Assembly: GCF_030407455.1 (NCBI RefSeq)
Contig: NZ_JASDDJ010000006.1
Span: 1-64,000, forward strand
DNA: 64,000 nucleotides
Reading direction: 5' to 3'
Source: Psychrobacter sp. 5A.1
Lineage (GTDB): Bacteria > Pseudomonadota > Gammaproteobacteria > Pseudomonadales > Moraxellaceae
In this document: positions 17,370 to 28,376 of the stretch, one piece after another
How the letters are laid out: each line of letters begins with the position of its first letter
Numbering within the stretch: the stretch's first letter is position 1
The notes under the pieces: model-generated
Told to the model about the DNA's origin: nothing
Databases searched by the model: none
Seen by the model: only the letters and a program-made list of their open reading frames with translations
Program-made: the position numbers and the translations under genes

Positions 17370-18731
17370 TTACAGCACCATCGCTGCTATCCAACCAAAT
17401 ATCAATAACGGAATATTATAGTGAATAAAGGTCGGCACCACACTGTCTTTGATATGGTCATGCTGTCCATCGATGTTTAGACCAGACGTTGGCCCCAGAG
17501 TCGAGTCTGACGCAGGCGAACCCGCATCACCCAGCGCGCCAGCCGTACCGATAATCGCCACAGTCGCCAATGGCGAAAATCCTAATGAAATACACAGCGG
17601 TACATAAATCGCGGCCAAAATAGGAATGGTCGAGAATGACGAGCCAATACCCATGGTCACAATTAGGCCAACCAATAGCATAATAAATGCCGCGATTGCT
17701 TTATTACCCGCAAACAGTGACGCCGCACCATCGACCAATGGCTGAATCTGCTCAGTTACTTTCATGACTTCCGCAAACCCTTGCGCCGTAATCATAATAA
17801 AGCCAATCATCGCCATCAATTTGATACCATCATTAAAGACCGAATCGGCTTCACGCCACTTGACCACACCAGTAGCCATAAAGACACCAAAACCAAACAT
17901 CGAACCCAGCAATAACGAATCGGTATAAAGTTGTACGACAAAAGCAGTCACGATAGCTGCCAGTGCAACCAGCGTTTTGAGCTTGCTTTGCGACTGTGCA
18001 TCAGCCGCCGTCTTGCTCAATGCATCACCCTCTACGACTGCATCATGTGCCTCTTTATCTAGCGCAACTTGTTGATACGCGCGTGGCTTGCGATAACTGA
18101 TAAAGACAGCTATCAGCAAACCAATAAACATGCCTAAGGCTGGTATCGCCATCGCTTTAGTGACAGAAATATCACTAACATCAATGCCCGCCTCGCCCAC
18201 GTTTTTGAGCATGATTTGATTGAGGTAGATATCACCAAAACCATATGGGATAAACATATAGGTGGTGACCAGACCAAAGGTAATCAAACAAGCAATCAAA
18301 CGTCTGTCAATATGCATGCGATTGAATGCTAGTAACAGTGGCGGTACCAATAAAGGAATAAAGGCGATATGAATAGGGATTAAGTTTTGGCTAAAGCAGC
18401 TCATGGTAATGAGGCCTGCAAACAGCATATACTTAATCATGCCACTGGTGCCACCCGCATCAATGCGCTTAATGACGGATCCTGCCAGTGATTGCGGCAA
18501 GCCCGAATGAGCAATGGCAACCGCAAACGCCCCAAGTAGCGCATATGACAGTGCAATCTCTGCACCATTGCGGATACCTTCTTGAAACGCCTCTAAAGTT
18601 TCTGTGATACCGAGACCCGCTATTAATCCACCAGCCAGCGCACCAATTAATAAACTGAGCACCACGTGCACTCGCGCAAGTGACAGCCCCAACATGATGA
18701 TGACTGCCAGCAGTACCGCATTGATTGCCAT
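17370..18731 (-). CDS. Na+/H+ antiporter-family transporter (YuiF-like)
   Basis: A 453-residue inner-membrane carrier of the Na+/H+ antiporter (NhaC/ArsB-type) superfamily, with about 11-12 helices. Characteristic blocks are GITETLEAFQEGIRNGAEIA, SCFSQNLIPIHIAFIPLLVP and the late GALGDAGSPASDSTLGPTSG loop, which corresponds to the ion-binding re-entrant region of the second repeat. Relatives of this subgroup include amino-acid carriers of the YuiF type, so proton/sodium-coupled amino-acid transport is also possible. GAGG lies before the ATG. It is monocistronic. Confidence 0.85.
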   Translation of the reverse strand: MAINAVLLAVIIMLGLSLARVHVVLSLLIGALAGGLIAGLGITETLEAFQEGIRNGAEIALSYALLGAFAVAIAHSGLPQSLAGSVIKRIDAGGTSGMIKYMLFAGLITMSCFSQNLIPIHIAFIPLLVPPLLLAFNRMHIDRRLIACLITFGLVTTYMFIPYGFGDIYLNQIMLKNVGEAGIDVSDISVTKAMAIPALGMFIGLLIAVFISYRKPRAYQQVALDKEAHDAVVEGDALSKTAADAQSQSKLKTLVALAAIVTAFVVQLYTDSLLLGSMFGFGVFMATGVVKWREADSVFNDGIKLMAMIGFIMITAQGFAEVMKVTEQIQPLVDGAASLFAGNKAIAAFIMLLVGLIVTMGIGSSFSTIPILAAIYVPLCISLGFSPLATVAIIGTAGALGDAGSPASDSTLGPTSGLNIDGQHDHIKDSVVPTFIHYNIPLLIFGWIAAMVL

Positions 18732-19200
18732 GTGTTGCCTCGTATTCTATTTGCTTTGTTTCAATTTAAACTTATTGATATCTCATAATGTATGGATATC
18801 GCCATCGTCTTAAAAATGCTTTTTCTCGAATGTGTCTCTGAAGCGTTCTACTCTAAAACACAGCGTTTAAGACGCGCGACAGTTTACCTTATTTTGCCTA
18901 TAAAACCTATGCGTAGAACCCAATAGATATTTGATAGCTTCTGTTTATAAGTGTTCTCTAAGCGTCTGTTATAACTGCTTTCTATGACTCTTGTATGGCT
19001 ACTTCCGATATACTGACTCTCACCAGTGACGCATTAAGCTCATAACCGTATGACGCTCTGTATTCAGTTAGATATAAATATTTTGCAAAGTTAAGCAGGT
19101 GAGTATGAGTACAAGCCTTGCAATTTTATCTGCGAGCACCATTTATCTAAACATGAACCACGAACTTGACTTTACAAGTCTGGTGAACGAGGAAAAATAT
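18732..19200. other. Intergenic region between the antiporter gene and lon
   Basis: About 470 bases between divergent genes. It must hold both promoters. I see no clear heat-shock type -35/-10 pair and no repeat element. Confidence 0.5.
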
Positions 19201-21846
19201 ATGAGTGAACATAAAATAGCCCAAGACAATATCGACATAGATGTCGACGTTTCATCTACTGTTGCTGATGATAACCAGCCAGACACTGTGTCTAGTCATG
19301 CGTCAGAAAGCGAGTTAGAGACAGCGTCTGACAGTATCGAAGATATTACAAAAGACGACGATACTGCCAAAGATGACGATAGTGAAGACAGTACCAGTGA
19401 AGACGACGATGCTAAAGACAGCGTTGAAGACGACACCTACTTACCATTATTGGCATTGAGAGATGTGGTCGTCTACCCACATATGCAAATTGCCTTGTTC
19501 GTCGGTCGTGCACCATCGGTCAAAGCCGTTGAGCTGGCACAGGCTGAGTACGGTAATAAAGTACTGGTCGTGGCGCAAAAAGACTCACTGACCGAAGACA
19601 TTGATCAAGACAACTTATATCAGTACGGTACGGTGTGCCGCATCGTCAGCACCATGCCACACGATAGCGATGAAAACTGCATCAAGGTATTGATCGAAGG
19701 GCAGTATCGCGCCCGTGTCGATAACATAGAAAGTCATGACACGCTATTGATGGCGAGATTTGAGCGTGCTGACCTCGATGTCAGTATGGATGAGAGTCAG
19801 CAAAAGAACACCATCCAAGCACTGACTGCGCTATTTGAAAGCTATGCTGATGCGCGTCTGCGTAATGCACGCGAGCTAACGCGTGTGGCCAAACGTATCG
19901 ACGACTTACTTGAGTTGGTCTACTTCATCTCAACTCGTGTGTCGATGGACCTTGATATTAAGCAGTCTTTCCTAGAAGAAGACGATATCAAAACGCACAT
20001 CAATACCTTGACTGAATACTTGGTCAAACAAAGTGCTGAACAAAATATCGAACAAGATATCCAAGAAGCTGTCCGTCAGCAAATGGAAGAGAATCAGCGC
20101 GAGTACTTCTTAAACGAAAAAATGAAAGCCATCAAAAATGAGCTTTCAGATATGAATGACGGCGCGTTCGATGGTGATGATGATGTCGCCGAGCTTGAGC
20201 AGCGCTTAGAAGATGCTGACTTGCCAGAAGATGTCCGCAAAAAAGCGGAGCAAGAGTTTAAGAAGCTCAAAATGATGCCACCTGCATCGAGTGAATCGTC
20301 AGTCGTACGCAACTATATTGAATGGATTTTGGACACGCCGTGGAACGCGACGACTAAAGTTTCTATCAATTTAGACAAAGCTAAAACCGTATTAGACGAA
20401 GACCATTACGGCTTACAAGATGTAAAAGACCGCATCTTAGAATACCTCGCCGTGCAATCACGTGTGAAAAAACTCCGTGGCCCAATTCTATGTCTCGTCG
20501 GTCCTCCTGGTGTCGGTAAAACCTCATTAGGTGAATCGATTGCCCGTGCCACTGGTCGTAAGTTCGTGCGTATGGCGCTTGGTGGCGTGCGTGATGAAGC
20601 GGAAATTCGTGGTCATCGCCGTACCTATATCGGTGCGATGCCGGGTAAAATCGTCCAATCACTGGCTAAAGTTGAAGTCAAGAATCCGCTATTCTTATTG
20701 GATGAAATCGATAAGATGGCACAAGACTTCCGCGGTGATCCAGCATCAGCATTGCTTGAAGTGTTAGATCCCTCACAGAACGATACGTTTAACGACCATT
20801 ATTTAGATATGGACTTAGACTTGTCACAAGTGATGTTTATCTGTACTGCCAACAGCATGGATATTCCAGCAGCCCTCCTTGATCGGATGGAAGTTATTCG
20901 TCTGCCAGGTTATACCGAAGAAGAAAAAGTAAATATCGCACAGAAGTATCTGGTGCCAAAAGCGATCAAAAATAACGGTCTCAAAGAAGGCGAGATTGAG
21001 ATTGTTGAAGCAGCGCTGCACAGTATCGTTCGTAGCTATACGCGTGAAGCTGGTGTCCGTAACCTTGAGCGCGAAGTGAATAAAATCTGCCGTAAAGTGG
21101 TTCGCGGTTCAGTCGAAACACATGGCGCGCGTGCTCCGAAAAAAGCAGAACGTGAGCTAATCGTGGTCGATGACAAAAACATCGATGATTATCTCGGCGT
21201 TCATCAATATGACTATGGTCTGGCTGAAGAAGAGCCTGAGATTGGTCGTATTACTGGTCTGGCGTGGACGCAAGTCGGTGGTGAGCTACTCACTATCGAA
21301 GCAGTCGCCATGAAAGGCAAAGGTGAGCTTAGCTTTACGGGTTCGCTCGGCGATGTCATGAAAGAGTCAATTCGCGCGGCTATGAGTGTGGTTCGTGCGC
21401 GCGGTGAAAGCTTGGGCATTGACTATGAGACGTTTAAAACCACTGACGTCCATGTGCATATGCCTGAAGGTGCTACGCCAAAAGATGGCCCATCAGCGGG
21501 TGGTGCACTGACGACAGCACTAGTCTCTGCGTTAACTGGCATTGCCATTCGTCCAGATATTGCGATGACAGGTGAGATTACCTTGCGCGGTAAAATCCTA
21601 CGCATTGGTGGTCTCAAAGAGAAGCTACTCGCGGCACATCGCGGTGGTATCAAGCATGTATTGATTCCAGCGACCAATGAGCGTGATTTGGCTGATATCC
21701 CTGATAACGTGAAAGAAGGCTTAACCATTCAGCCAGTCGCGACGATTGAAGAGATATTGAAAGTTGCATTGGTGAGCATGCCAGTTCCAATCAAGCCTGC
21801 TAAAGTAACAGTTGATAAAACCAAAGGTAAAGCACTGCACAGTTAA
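19201..21846 (+). CDS. lon: ATP-dependent protease Lon
   Basis: Lon unfolds and degrades damaged and regulatory proteins in the cytoplasm. The frame is open from 19099, but ATG 19201 has GAGGAAAAAT directly upstream and gives 881 residues. Order: an 80-residue Asp/Glu/Ser-rich tail, the LAN substrate-binding domain starting LPLLALRDVVVYPHM, a coiled coil (QMEENQREYFLNEKMKAIKN), the AAA+ module with Walker A GPPGVGKTS (about 434) and Walker B FLLDEIDKM, and the protease domain with catalytic Ser at about 765 (KDGPSAGGA) and Lys in GGLKEKLLAA. The acidic tail is much longer than in E. coli Lon. Confidence 0.96.
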   Translation: MSEHKIAQDNIDIDVDVSSTVADDNQPDTVSSHASESELETASDSIEDITKDDDTAKDDDSEDSTSEDDDAKDSVEDDTYLPLLALRDVVVYPHMQIALFVGRAPSVKAVELAQAEYGNKVLVVAQKDSLTEDIDQDNLYQYGTVCRIVSTMPHDSDENCIKVLIEGQYRARVDNIESHDTLLMARFERADLDVSMDESQQKNTIQALTALFESYADARLRNARELTRVAKRIDDLLELVYFISTRVSMDLDIKQSFLEEDDIKTHINTLTEYLVKQSAEQNIEQDIQEAVRQQMEENQREYFLNEKMKAIKNELSDMNDGAFDGDDDVAELEQRLEDADLPEDVRKKAEQEFKKLKMMPPASSESSVVRNYIEWILDTPWNATTKVSINLDKAKTVLDEDHYGLQDVKDRILEYLAVQSRVKKLRGPILCLVGPPGVGKTSLGESIARATGRKFVRMALGGVRDEAEIRGHRRTYIGAMPGKIVQSLAKVEVKNPLFLLDEIDKMAQDFRGDPASALLEVLDPSQNDTFNDHYLDMDLDLSQVMFICTANSMDIPAALLDRMEVIRLPGYTEEEKVNIAQKYLVPKAIKNNGLKEGEIEIVEAALHSIVRSYTREAGVRNLEREVNKICRKVVRGSVETHGARAPKKAERELIVVDDKNIDDYLGVHQYDYGLAEEEPEIGRITGLAWTQVGGELLTIEAVAMKGKGELSFTGSLGDVMKESIRAAMSVVRARGESLGIDYETFKTTDVHVHMPEGATPKDGPSAGGALTTALVSALTGIAIRPDIAMTGEITLRGKILRIGGLKEKLLAAHRGGIKHVLIPATNERDLADIPDNVKEGLTIQPVATIEEILKVALVSMPVPIKPAKVTVDKTKGKALHS

Positions 21847-21885
21847 TAACTTATGCAGGTATGGCTAAAGCCTTACAAAATCTAA

Positions 21886-21922
21886 AGAGCCGCTTATCAC
21901 TATGATGGGCGGCTTTTTTTTG
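21886..21922 (+). terminator. Terminator of lon
   Basis: Stem AGCCGC/GCGGCT followed by eight T, about 40 bases after the lon stop. Confidence 0.85.
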
Positions 21923-21954
21923 AGCTTGAATACTGTCAAACGCTATAGTGCTAC

Positions 21955-22071
21955 TAGGGCGTGCCCTCATTGTCAATATAGTGACAACTTGCCATAAAAC
22001 GTGGAAGATATACAGATAACATCGAAATCTAGACCAGCTACTTGACGCAGTTTGGCAAAATTTAGCCATTC
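21955..22071. repeat. Decayed family 1 repeat
   Basis: Starts TAGGGCGTGCCCTCATTGTC and keeps the internal ACTTGACGCAGTTTGGCAAA motif, but the right terminus is lost. Confidence 0.7.
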
Positions 22072-22129
22072 GTTGCATAAACCAAGCATTTAAAATATAA
22101 GTAGGTTGTTAAAAGAGTCGTATCTACCG

Positions 22130-22573
22130 TTAATCAAAAGAGGCCACTTGATTTCCAGGATCTTTTGCTGGATCAACGGGTTTGATGGTTAAGTCACTCT
22201 GAGTATTATAAAGCTTATTAGCAGAGCCTGTACTTGGTGTCTGGCCATTGGTTTGAACACCGTCTACTGGATCAGTAACGTATCCATAGACTTTCTTGTT
22301 GAAATCTACTTTCTCGCCGTGCTGTGCTGAAGCATCTTCAGACACGCCCATCTCACGATTATTACCTCCTGTATTGGCTTTAGTGTTACTGCCATCTTCT
22401 ACGCTATTTTTGAGCGAATCAGTCGCAGAAGCATTACTGTCGGTATTTGAGTGATTTTCTTGCTGAGCATTTGGTACGATATCTTGGCTATTAGCAGGCT
22501 TAAAATAAAATACCAGCAGCCCCATGACAAACAAGAAGAATACTCCGATTATAATAGGAGTTATTTTTTTCAT
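22130..22573 (-). CDS. Membrane-anchored hydrophilic protein (147 aa)
   Basis: Unrecognised. One N-terminal transmembrane helix (ITPIIIGVFFLFVMGLLVFYF, about 4-24) is followed by a low-complexity Asn/Ser/Asp/Gly-rich periplasmic chain and a C-terminal part with VDFNKKVYGYVTDPVDGVQT. It has no Cys. The tail is probably disordered. It lies next to the secreted protease gene on the same strand, separated by about 270 bases and a mini-repeat, so co-transcription is doubtful. Confidence 0.65.
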   Translation of the reverse strand: MKKITPIIIGVFFLFVMGLLVFYFKPANSQDIVPNAQQENHSNTDSNASATDSLKNSVEDGSNTKANTGGNNREMGVSEDASAQHGEKVDFNKKVYGYVTDPVDGVQTNGQTPSTGSANKLYNTQSDLTIKPVDPAKDPGNQVASFD

Positions 22574-22782
22574 AGTATTTTACGTCCAATAAATAAAGCA
22601 TAAAAGTGTCAAGACTGGGTATGCTGTACACTTCTTTAATGTGAGAACATGGCTTAATACACGCTTTGATACTATTAGATCGTGTCATCTAAAACTCTCA
22701 TGTTAAACGACACCAGCCTTTATTATCATAAGTCACTGTAGCCAATCCATTGAATGGCTACAGTATATAAAAACCTTTTTAC

Positions 22783-22821
22783 TAGGGCGTGTCTCCTTTT
22801 TTGAAATGAGGACACACCCTA
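22783..22821. mobile_element. 39-bp internally deleted family 1 repeat
   Basis: Only the two termini remain: TAGGGCGTGTCTCC on the left and ATGAGGACACACCCTA on the right, both with TA ends. Confidence 0.75.
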
Positions 22822-22840
22822 ATCCTTGACGTCCGACTGA

Positions 22841-24280
22841 CTAGCTCCGAGCTGTACTCAATAATGCCGCGTACAAATCAACTCTTGGACGTACGATACC
22901 GTTACGTGTGTCTCTGACACTAACGCCATTTTGTGTAAAACGACGTGTGGTATCGTCTACACTATCTTGAGTCATTTCGAGAGCTTTCGGTGCGCGCAAC
23001 ACGGCGTAAGCACCTGCCATGTGAGGCGTTGCTTGCGAAGTACCGTTCATCGTGATGCCTGCAGCAGTGATGTCATATCCTGGTGCCAAGATATCCAACA
23101 GGTTAGAGCTGTTTGAGAAACAGGTCACTTCATCTACTTGATAGCCATAATTGAATTTTGGTTGATTGTATCTATCATTGCCACAGTACACTCGACTATT
23201 TGAGCTCGCAGTATCGTGAATGGCTCCCACAGCGATTGCATTTACCTCAGATGCAGGCCAACCAATTGCATCGGTAAGATACTCATTGCCGGTAGCCACG
23301 ACCGAGGCGACACCTAGATCTTTGAGATCACCAAGCATTGTTAGGTTATTCGTCGCAGACTTATAAGCGCCGCCACCTAAACTCATATTTAAAGAAACAA
23401 CATTAAGTCCATTGCTGTTTCTGGCAATGTGATTGTTGTATATCCAATTTAAAGCGCCTTGTATGGCATATGAGGGCGCACGTAATCCGCGCTCACCTTT
23501 CTCATCTATCTGCCAGTTGAAGACATCTAAAGAAACCAGCTTGGCTTCTGGCGCAACGCCTAAAGCGATGCCACTCACATTAGTACCATGTTTAGAAGGA
23601 TCGTCATCCAATTGACCATCACCTTGACCATTTGCTTCTTGAGCGAACTCATAGCTGCCTACCACACTACACTGCGCACTACCGATATTACAGTTACCAA
23701 AAGCATTACGGTTGGCATCCAGTCCTGTGTCTAATATGGCAACCACAGATCCTTGACCTTTAAAAAAGTATTTTCCAGCTTCTGTATTAATATAAGTGCT
23801 TGCGGTTTGTGGTTGTTTCATATGTGCAAGGCTTTGCTGTAGCGTTGGTGCCACATTGATATTGGGTTGTACTGATGCTACATCGATGCTATTGAGTAAT
23901 GTGACCAAATCTTGCTTTGACTGTATCCGATAAAAACTGAGTGGTGAACCATAGTAATCACGCAGTACTTGAGTATCTTTAAGCTGTGACTGTACCTGCT
24001 GCTTAACCAACTTATACTTTCTTGTCGCGACACTCTTGCCCGTGTTGTCACTGTTATCTACCGCATAACGATCCTTATTAAATGTAACAATCAGATCATT
24101 AGTATCGTTGGCCAATAGACCATTAACATCGATATTGGCATCACGTAGCTTTTCTAATGCACTAGGGCTTAGTTGCTCAAACGCCTCAAGTGACGTATTA
24201 ACTTCTGCATGAGCCATAGAGACAAAACTACTCGACAGCAATGCAATGAGTAGCGGTGTCGCTCTTGATATTGTTTTCAT
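22841..24280 (-). CDS. Secreted subtilisin-like (S8) serine protease
   Basis: An exported endopeptidase. A signal peptide ends at about AHA-EV (residue 26). An I9-type propeptide follows (about 27-150). The catalytic triad is Asp184 (AILDTGLD), His231 (SKHGTNVSGIALG) and Ser415 (NGTSQATPHMAGA), with oxyanion Asn332 (ATGNEYL). There are pairs of cysteines (197/204 and 366/387) that may form disulfides. It ends soon after the catalytic domain, without a C-terminal pre-peptidase or autotransporter domain. AAGGAT precedes the ATG. Likely an extracellular or periplasmic nutrient protease. Confidence 0.93.
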   Translation of the reverse strand: MKTISRATPLLIALLSSSFVSMAHAEVNTSLEAFEQLSPSALEKLRDANIDVNGLLANDTNDLIVTFNKDRYAVDNSDNTGKSVATRKYKLVKQQVQSQLKDTQVLRDYYGSPLSFYRIQSKQDLVTLLNSIDVASVQPNINVAPTLQQSLAHMKQPQTASTYINTEAGKYFFKGQGSVVAILDTGLDANRNAFGNCNIGSAQCSVVGSYEFAQEANGQGDGQLDDDPSKHGTNVSGIALGVAPEAKLVSLDVFNWQIDEKGERGLRAPSYAIQGALNWIYNNHIARNSNGLNVVSLNMSLGGGAYKSATNNLTMLGDLKDLGVASVVATGNEYLTDAIGWPASEVNAIAVGAIHDTASSNSRVYCGNDRYNQPKFNYGYQVDEVTCFSNSSNLLDILAPGYDITAAGITMNGTSQATPHMAGAYAVLRAPKALEMTQDSVDDTTRRFTQNGVSVRDTRNGIVRPRVDLYAALLSTARS

Positions 24281-24574
24281 AACATATCCTTATTGGAAAA
24301 TAACTTCATAGAGTGGTGGTTTAGATACTTTGGTTCATAGCACTTAAATAGAACCAACATAGTTCTGATGATTTATGAGCATGCGTAAAAACAGGAATAT
24401 ATAAGCTGTACCGATATAAGATTTATAGCATTAAAAAATTATAAATCTTAACCTATTAGTAACAATCGTTTAATATCCTTGCTAGACAGCAAACAAATGT
24501 AACCAACAGAAGGCAGTATTAACTATAACACCACTATTTTTCTGTTGACTTATTGTAATTTGTGAAAAATATTC

Positions 24575-24747
24575 TAGAGTGTGTCATCATTTAGATTGTG
24601 GGGCTTAACATGAGAAAAACTGCAGTCAAACAAGGAAGCACTCGCCGTAAATATGAACATATTGATAAGATTTCTGACGATGTTTGACAAAATTTAGCCA
24701 TGTTAAGGCCGTTTAGAGAATGATCGGTTGAATTGAGGACACCCCTA
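24575..24747. repeat. Diverged family 1 repeat (173 bp)
   Basis: Ends TAGAGTGTGTCATCATTTAG and TTGAATTGAGGACACCCCTA. The interior has many substitutions compared with the intact copies but near-identical length, so it is an old insertion. Confidence 0.78.
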
Positions 24748-25007
24748 GTAATCATGGTTTTTTGTTCACTTAAATCATCCACTTTTGCCAATTTTGACCG
24801 TAGATTTTAAGCAAGAGATTTACATTTATTAACTTATTGTTGCGTATTTGATGAATAACTATAGGGTTAGGTTGGCTATACTGACTGCGATGTTAACGAA
24901 TAGTGAAGTTAATGAATGTTGACACGAGTTTTAATAGAACAATAAACATAGATAGTCATAACTTTAATAACGACTAAAAATAATGACTCAAACAATTGGA
25001 GATAATA

Positions 25008-25565
25008 ATGAATAAAACAATGCTTGCAAGTGCACTATTATGTGGTTCAGCTTTAGCAATGACTGGTTGCCAAACCGTAGAAAGCCAGATGCAAACAGGT
25101 AATCCTTTGGCGCAACCAACGCTAAAATCAACTATCAACACGGTAGATGGTGACAAAAAAGAAGTCGGCCAAGTCTTCTTACGTCCAGTTGATGGCGGTG
25201 TACAGGTTTATGGCAAGCTCACAAACCTACAACCAGGCAGAACTGTCTCATTGCATATCCACGAGACAGGCAGCTGTGATGTGATGGGTAAAGCAGCAGG
25301 TGGTCACTTTAATCCAGACAACAAACCACACGCTAATCCAGACGATATGAATGGCCATGCAGGTGATTTACCGACTTTAACCGCCAACGAAGAGGGTGTT
25401 GCTACTGTCAATTATGTGAATAAGAAAATTGCAGCGACTGAAGCAGGTAAATACAGCGTAAATCGCTTGGCCTTTATCGTGCATGCGGGCGTCGATGACT
25501 ATACCAGTCAGCCTTCAGGTAATGCAGGCGATCGTATTGGTTGCGGTATCATTGTAAAAAACTAA
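25008..25565 (+). CDS. sodC: Copper/zinc superoxide dismutase, lipoprotein type
   Basis: SodC dismutates superoxide in the periplasm. The start is ATG 25008, with GGAG 8 bases upstream. The signal peptide ends in AMTGC, so Cys21 is a likely lipidation site. Metal-binding motifs are present: HIHETGSC (first copper His pair), GGHFNPDNKPHANPDD (zinc loop) and NGHAGDLP, with the final DRIGCGIIV pairing the intramolecular disulfide. Length and motifs match bacterial SodC. A terminator follows. The gene is probably expressed alone. Confidence 0.94.
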   Translation: MNKTMLASALLCGSALAMTGCQTVESQMQTGNPLAQPTLKSTINTVDGDKKEVGQVFLRPVDGGVQVYGKLTNLQPGRTVSLHIHETGSCDVMGKAAGGHFNPDNKPHANPDDMNGHAGDLPTLTANEEGVATVNYVNKKIAATEAGKYSVNRLAFIVHAGVDDYTSQPSGNAGDRIGCGIIVKN

Positions 25566-25636
25566 TACTGTCCCAACCTATGAACTTAAGCTAAGTCTAA
25601 AAACATAAATATGGCTTAAAAGAAATATTATGAGCA

Positions 25637-25673
25637 CAAAAAAAACCCTCTTATAATTTAAGAGGGTTTTTTA
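25637..25673. terminator. Bidirectional terminator between sodC and topA
   Basis: Stem AAAAAACCCTCTTA/TAAGAGGGTTTTTT serving both convergent genes. Confidence 0.92.
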
Positions 25674-25691
25674 TTATCGATAGAAAAATAT

Positions 25692-28376
25692 TTATTCTTC
25701 TACCCACTCGCCTTTACGCCAGTAAACACCCCAACGCGTGGCTTTACCATTCTTTTCAGAGCCGATGTACTGCTCTTTTTTCTTACGTGACCAACGTAAA
25801 ATCGTTGCGTTGCCTTCAGGATCTTCGTCTGGGCCTTCGAACAGATACTGGAACTTGTCTTCCATCTTATCTTTTATTTCGCGTAGTTCAGCAAGCTTTG
25901 GCGCACGAGTCTCGCGCACTTTTGGAAACTTAGAAGCTGCCAAGAACATCCCAGCTGCGCCTTCACGCAAGATGAAATAGTCTTCATGTTTGACCGATTT
26001 CAGCTCTGGTAAGTGAATCGGATCCATACGCGGTGGTGCTGCTTCACCTGTTTTTAGTACTTTACGCGTATTGTCACATTTCTGACAAGCGAAGTAAGGA
26101 CCAAAACGTCCCGTCTTCAGCTCCATCTGTCCATCACATTTATTACAATCGATGGTAGGGGCATCTGAACCCGGTACTTCGAACTTGCCTTCTTCTAGAA
26201 TATAGCCGTCGCAGTCAGGGTTGTTACCGCAAATGTGCAGCTTTAGACCACCATCCACGATATAGCCGTTCATCGCTGTACCACATTTCGGACAGCGTTT
26301 TTTCTCCATCAAATCTTTGACTTCGGCCGCTTCGTCTTCTTCACCTTCAGCATCATCGAGATTGGCGAAAGCTTCGACTGGCATTAAGTTTTTAGTGCCT
26401 TTACAGCGCTCTTTCGGTGGTAAATTATAACCAGTACAGCCTAAAAATACGCCTGTTGAGCCTGTACGCAGCTGCATTGGACGGTCGCAAATATCGCAAT
26501 GCACGTCTGGTACATCGGTCGGATCATTCGGGCGCATGCCGTCTTTTTCTTTGGCACGATCAAGCGTGGTTTTAAACTCACCATAGAAATTATCAAGCAC
26601 ATCTTTCCAGTCTTGCTCACCCTCTGCGACATGATCTAGCTTGTCTTCTAATGCGGCAGTGAACGTATAATCCATCAAGTCTGGGAAGCTGGCCGTCAAT
26701 CTATCGGTGACGATATCGCCCATTTTTTCGGCAAACAGACGCTTATTCTCAAGCTTCACATAGCCACGATCTTGAATGGTTGAGATGATTGAAGCATAAG
26801 TCGATGGACGACCAATGCCTTTTTTCTCAAGCTCTTTTACTAAACTGGCTTCGGTATAACGAGGCGCAGGCTTGGTAAAATGCTGGCTGGGATCTAGCTT
26901 ATCTAGATTTAACTTATCGCCTTTTTTGACATCGGGCAGTAAGGTGTCATCAGTCTTGGCTGGTGGCATCACTCTCGTAAAGCCATCAAATACCATGGTA
27001 CGACCACGCGCTTTTAGCTCGACATCATCAGCACCTACAAACAAATTCACTGACAGATATTTGGCTGGTAACATTTGGCATGCCACAAACTGACGCCAAA
27101 TCAGCTCATATAAACGTATCGCATCACGTTCCACCCCTTTGAGCTGCGTTGACTTCATATTGACATTAGAGGGACGAATGGCTTCATGCGCCTCTTGTGC
27201 GCCTTGCTTATTGCCATAAAAGTTTGGTTTTTCTGGCACATATTTTGCGCCATAGCTGTCTTCGATATGTCCACGAACAGCCGCAAGCGCATCACCAGAT
27301 AAGAACGTCGAATCGGTACGCATATAAGTAATATGACCCGCTTCATATAGACGCTGAGCCAAAATCATGGTCTTTTTGACAGAAAATCCTAAGCGCGTAC
27401 TGGCGGCTTGTTGCAATGTTGAGGTGATAAATGGCGCACTAGGACGTGACTGTGTTGGTTTTTCTTCACGTTCTTTAACGATAAAGTCATTTGCATTAAG
27501 GATGGCTAGTACTTTATCAGTCTGCTCTTTATTCACCAACTTAAGCGTCTTGCCACCTTGCTTGGTCGCTTCTAGGCGTATACCAATTTGCTCAGCGTCT
27601 GAGGTTTTTTTGGCGGTGCTATTGGCGATATGCGTGTCTGCATGAATCTGCCAGTACTCTTCTGGAATAAAGGCGCGAATCTCATGCTCACGCTCGACCA
27701 CCAAACGCATGGCAACAGATTGAACACGGCCAGCTGACAAACCACGCGCCACTTTTTGCCACAGTAGTGGCGATACCATAAAGCCAACAACACGGTCTAA
27801 GAATCGACGAGCTTGCTGCGCGTTCACGCGGTCAATATCCAGTTTAGAAGGTTGCTTAAACGCATTTTGGATGGCTGATTTGGTAATCTCATTGAAAACC
27901 ACACGCTCATACTTACTATCAGCACCGCCGATGACTTCTTTTAGATGCCAAGCGATTGCTTCCCCTTCTCTATCCATATCCGTTGCCAGATAGATTTTGT
28001 CAGCATCTTTGGCTAAGGCTTTTAGCTCTTTGATGACTTTGGTTTTGTTTGGCAGTACTTCATAGACTGCCGCCCAATTATGTTCTGGGTCAATACCCAT
28101 GCGCCGTACCAATGCTTGCTGGGTTTTTTCTTCTTTGCTTAAACTGTCATCTTTTTTAGTTGTTGTTGGTTTTTTCGCACTCTTACTGGCGCCCACTGGT
28201 AGATCACGGACATGACCAATACTAGAGCGTACGATAAAGTCATCGCCAAGATATTTGTTAATCGTTTTTGCCTTGGCGGGTGATTCTACAATCACCAAAG
28301 ACTTGCCTTTCGGACTGTCAGCAGCCGGAGCTGGACTTTTTTTGGTTGCGGTTTTTGCCATATTTGACGACACCAT
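25692..28376 (-). CDS. topA: DNA topoisomerase I
   Basis: TopA relaxes negative supercoils through a 5'-phosphotyrosine bond. The Toprim domain starts [20 protein letters not shown] (about 25-44) with the acidic DMDRE triad in [15 protein letters not shown]. The active-site Tyr is about 350 in [10 protein letters not shown]. Three C-terminal zinc-ribbon repeats are visible (CDICDRPM..., CPKCGTAM..., CNKCDGQM...). A Lys/Thr/Ser-rich insertion sits at about 61-85. The start is either Met1 or Met6 (MAKTATKK); neither has a strong ribosome-binding site. The C-terminal tail ([20 protein letters not shown]) is like that of Acinetobacter-type TopA. Confidence 0.96.
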   Translation of the reverse strand: MVSSNMAKTATKKSPAPAADSPKGKSLVIVESPAKAKTINKYLGDDFIVRSSIGHVRDLPVGASKSAKKPTTTKKDDSLSKEEKTQQALVRRMGIDPEHNWAAVYEVLPNKTKVIKELKALAKDADKIYLATDMDREGEAIAWHLKEVIGGADSKYERVVFNEITKSAIQNAFKQPSKLDIDRVNAQQARRFLDRVVGFMVSPLLWQKVARGLSAGRVQSVAMRLVVEREHEIRAFIPEEYWQIHADTHIANSTAKKTSDAEQIGIRLEATKQGGKTLKLVNKEQTDKVLAILNANDFIVKEREEKPTQSRPSAPFITSTLQQAASTRLGFSVKKTMILAQRLYEAGHITYMRTDSTFLSGDALAAVRGHIEDSYGAKYVPEKPNFYGNKQGAQEAHEAIRPSNVNMKSTQLKGVERDAIRLYELIWRQFVACQMLPAKYLSVNLFVGADDVELKARGRTMVFDGFTRVMPPAKTDDTLLPDVKKGDKLNLDKLDPSQHFTKPAPRYTEASLVKELEKKGIGRPSTYASIISTIQDRGYVKLENKRLFAEKMGDIVTDRLTASFPDLMDYTFTAALEDKLDHVAEGEQDWKDVLDNFYGEFKTTLDRAKEKDGMRPNDPTDVPDVHCDICDRPMQLRTGSTGVFLGCTGYNLPPKERCKGTKNLMPVEAFANLDDAEGEEDEAAEVKDLMEKKRCPKCGTAMNGYIVDGGLKLHICGNNPDCDGYILEEGKFEVPGSDAPTIDCNKCDGQMELKTGRFGPYFACQKCDNTRKVLKTGEAAPPRMDPIHLPELKSVKHEDYFILREGAAGMFLAASKFPKVRETRAPKLAELREIKDKMEDKFQYLFEGPDEDPEGNATILRWSRKKKEQYIGSEKNGKATRWGVYWRKGEWVEE

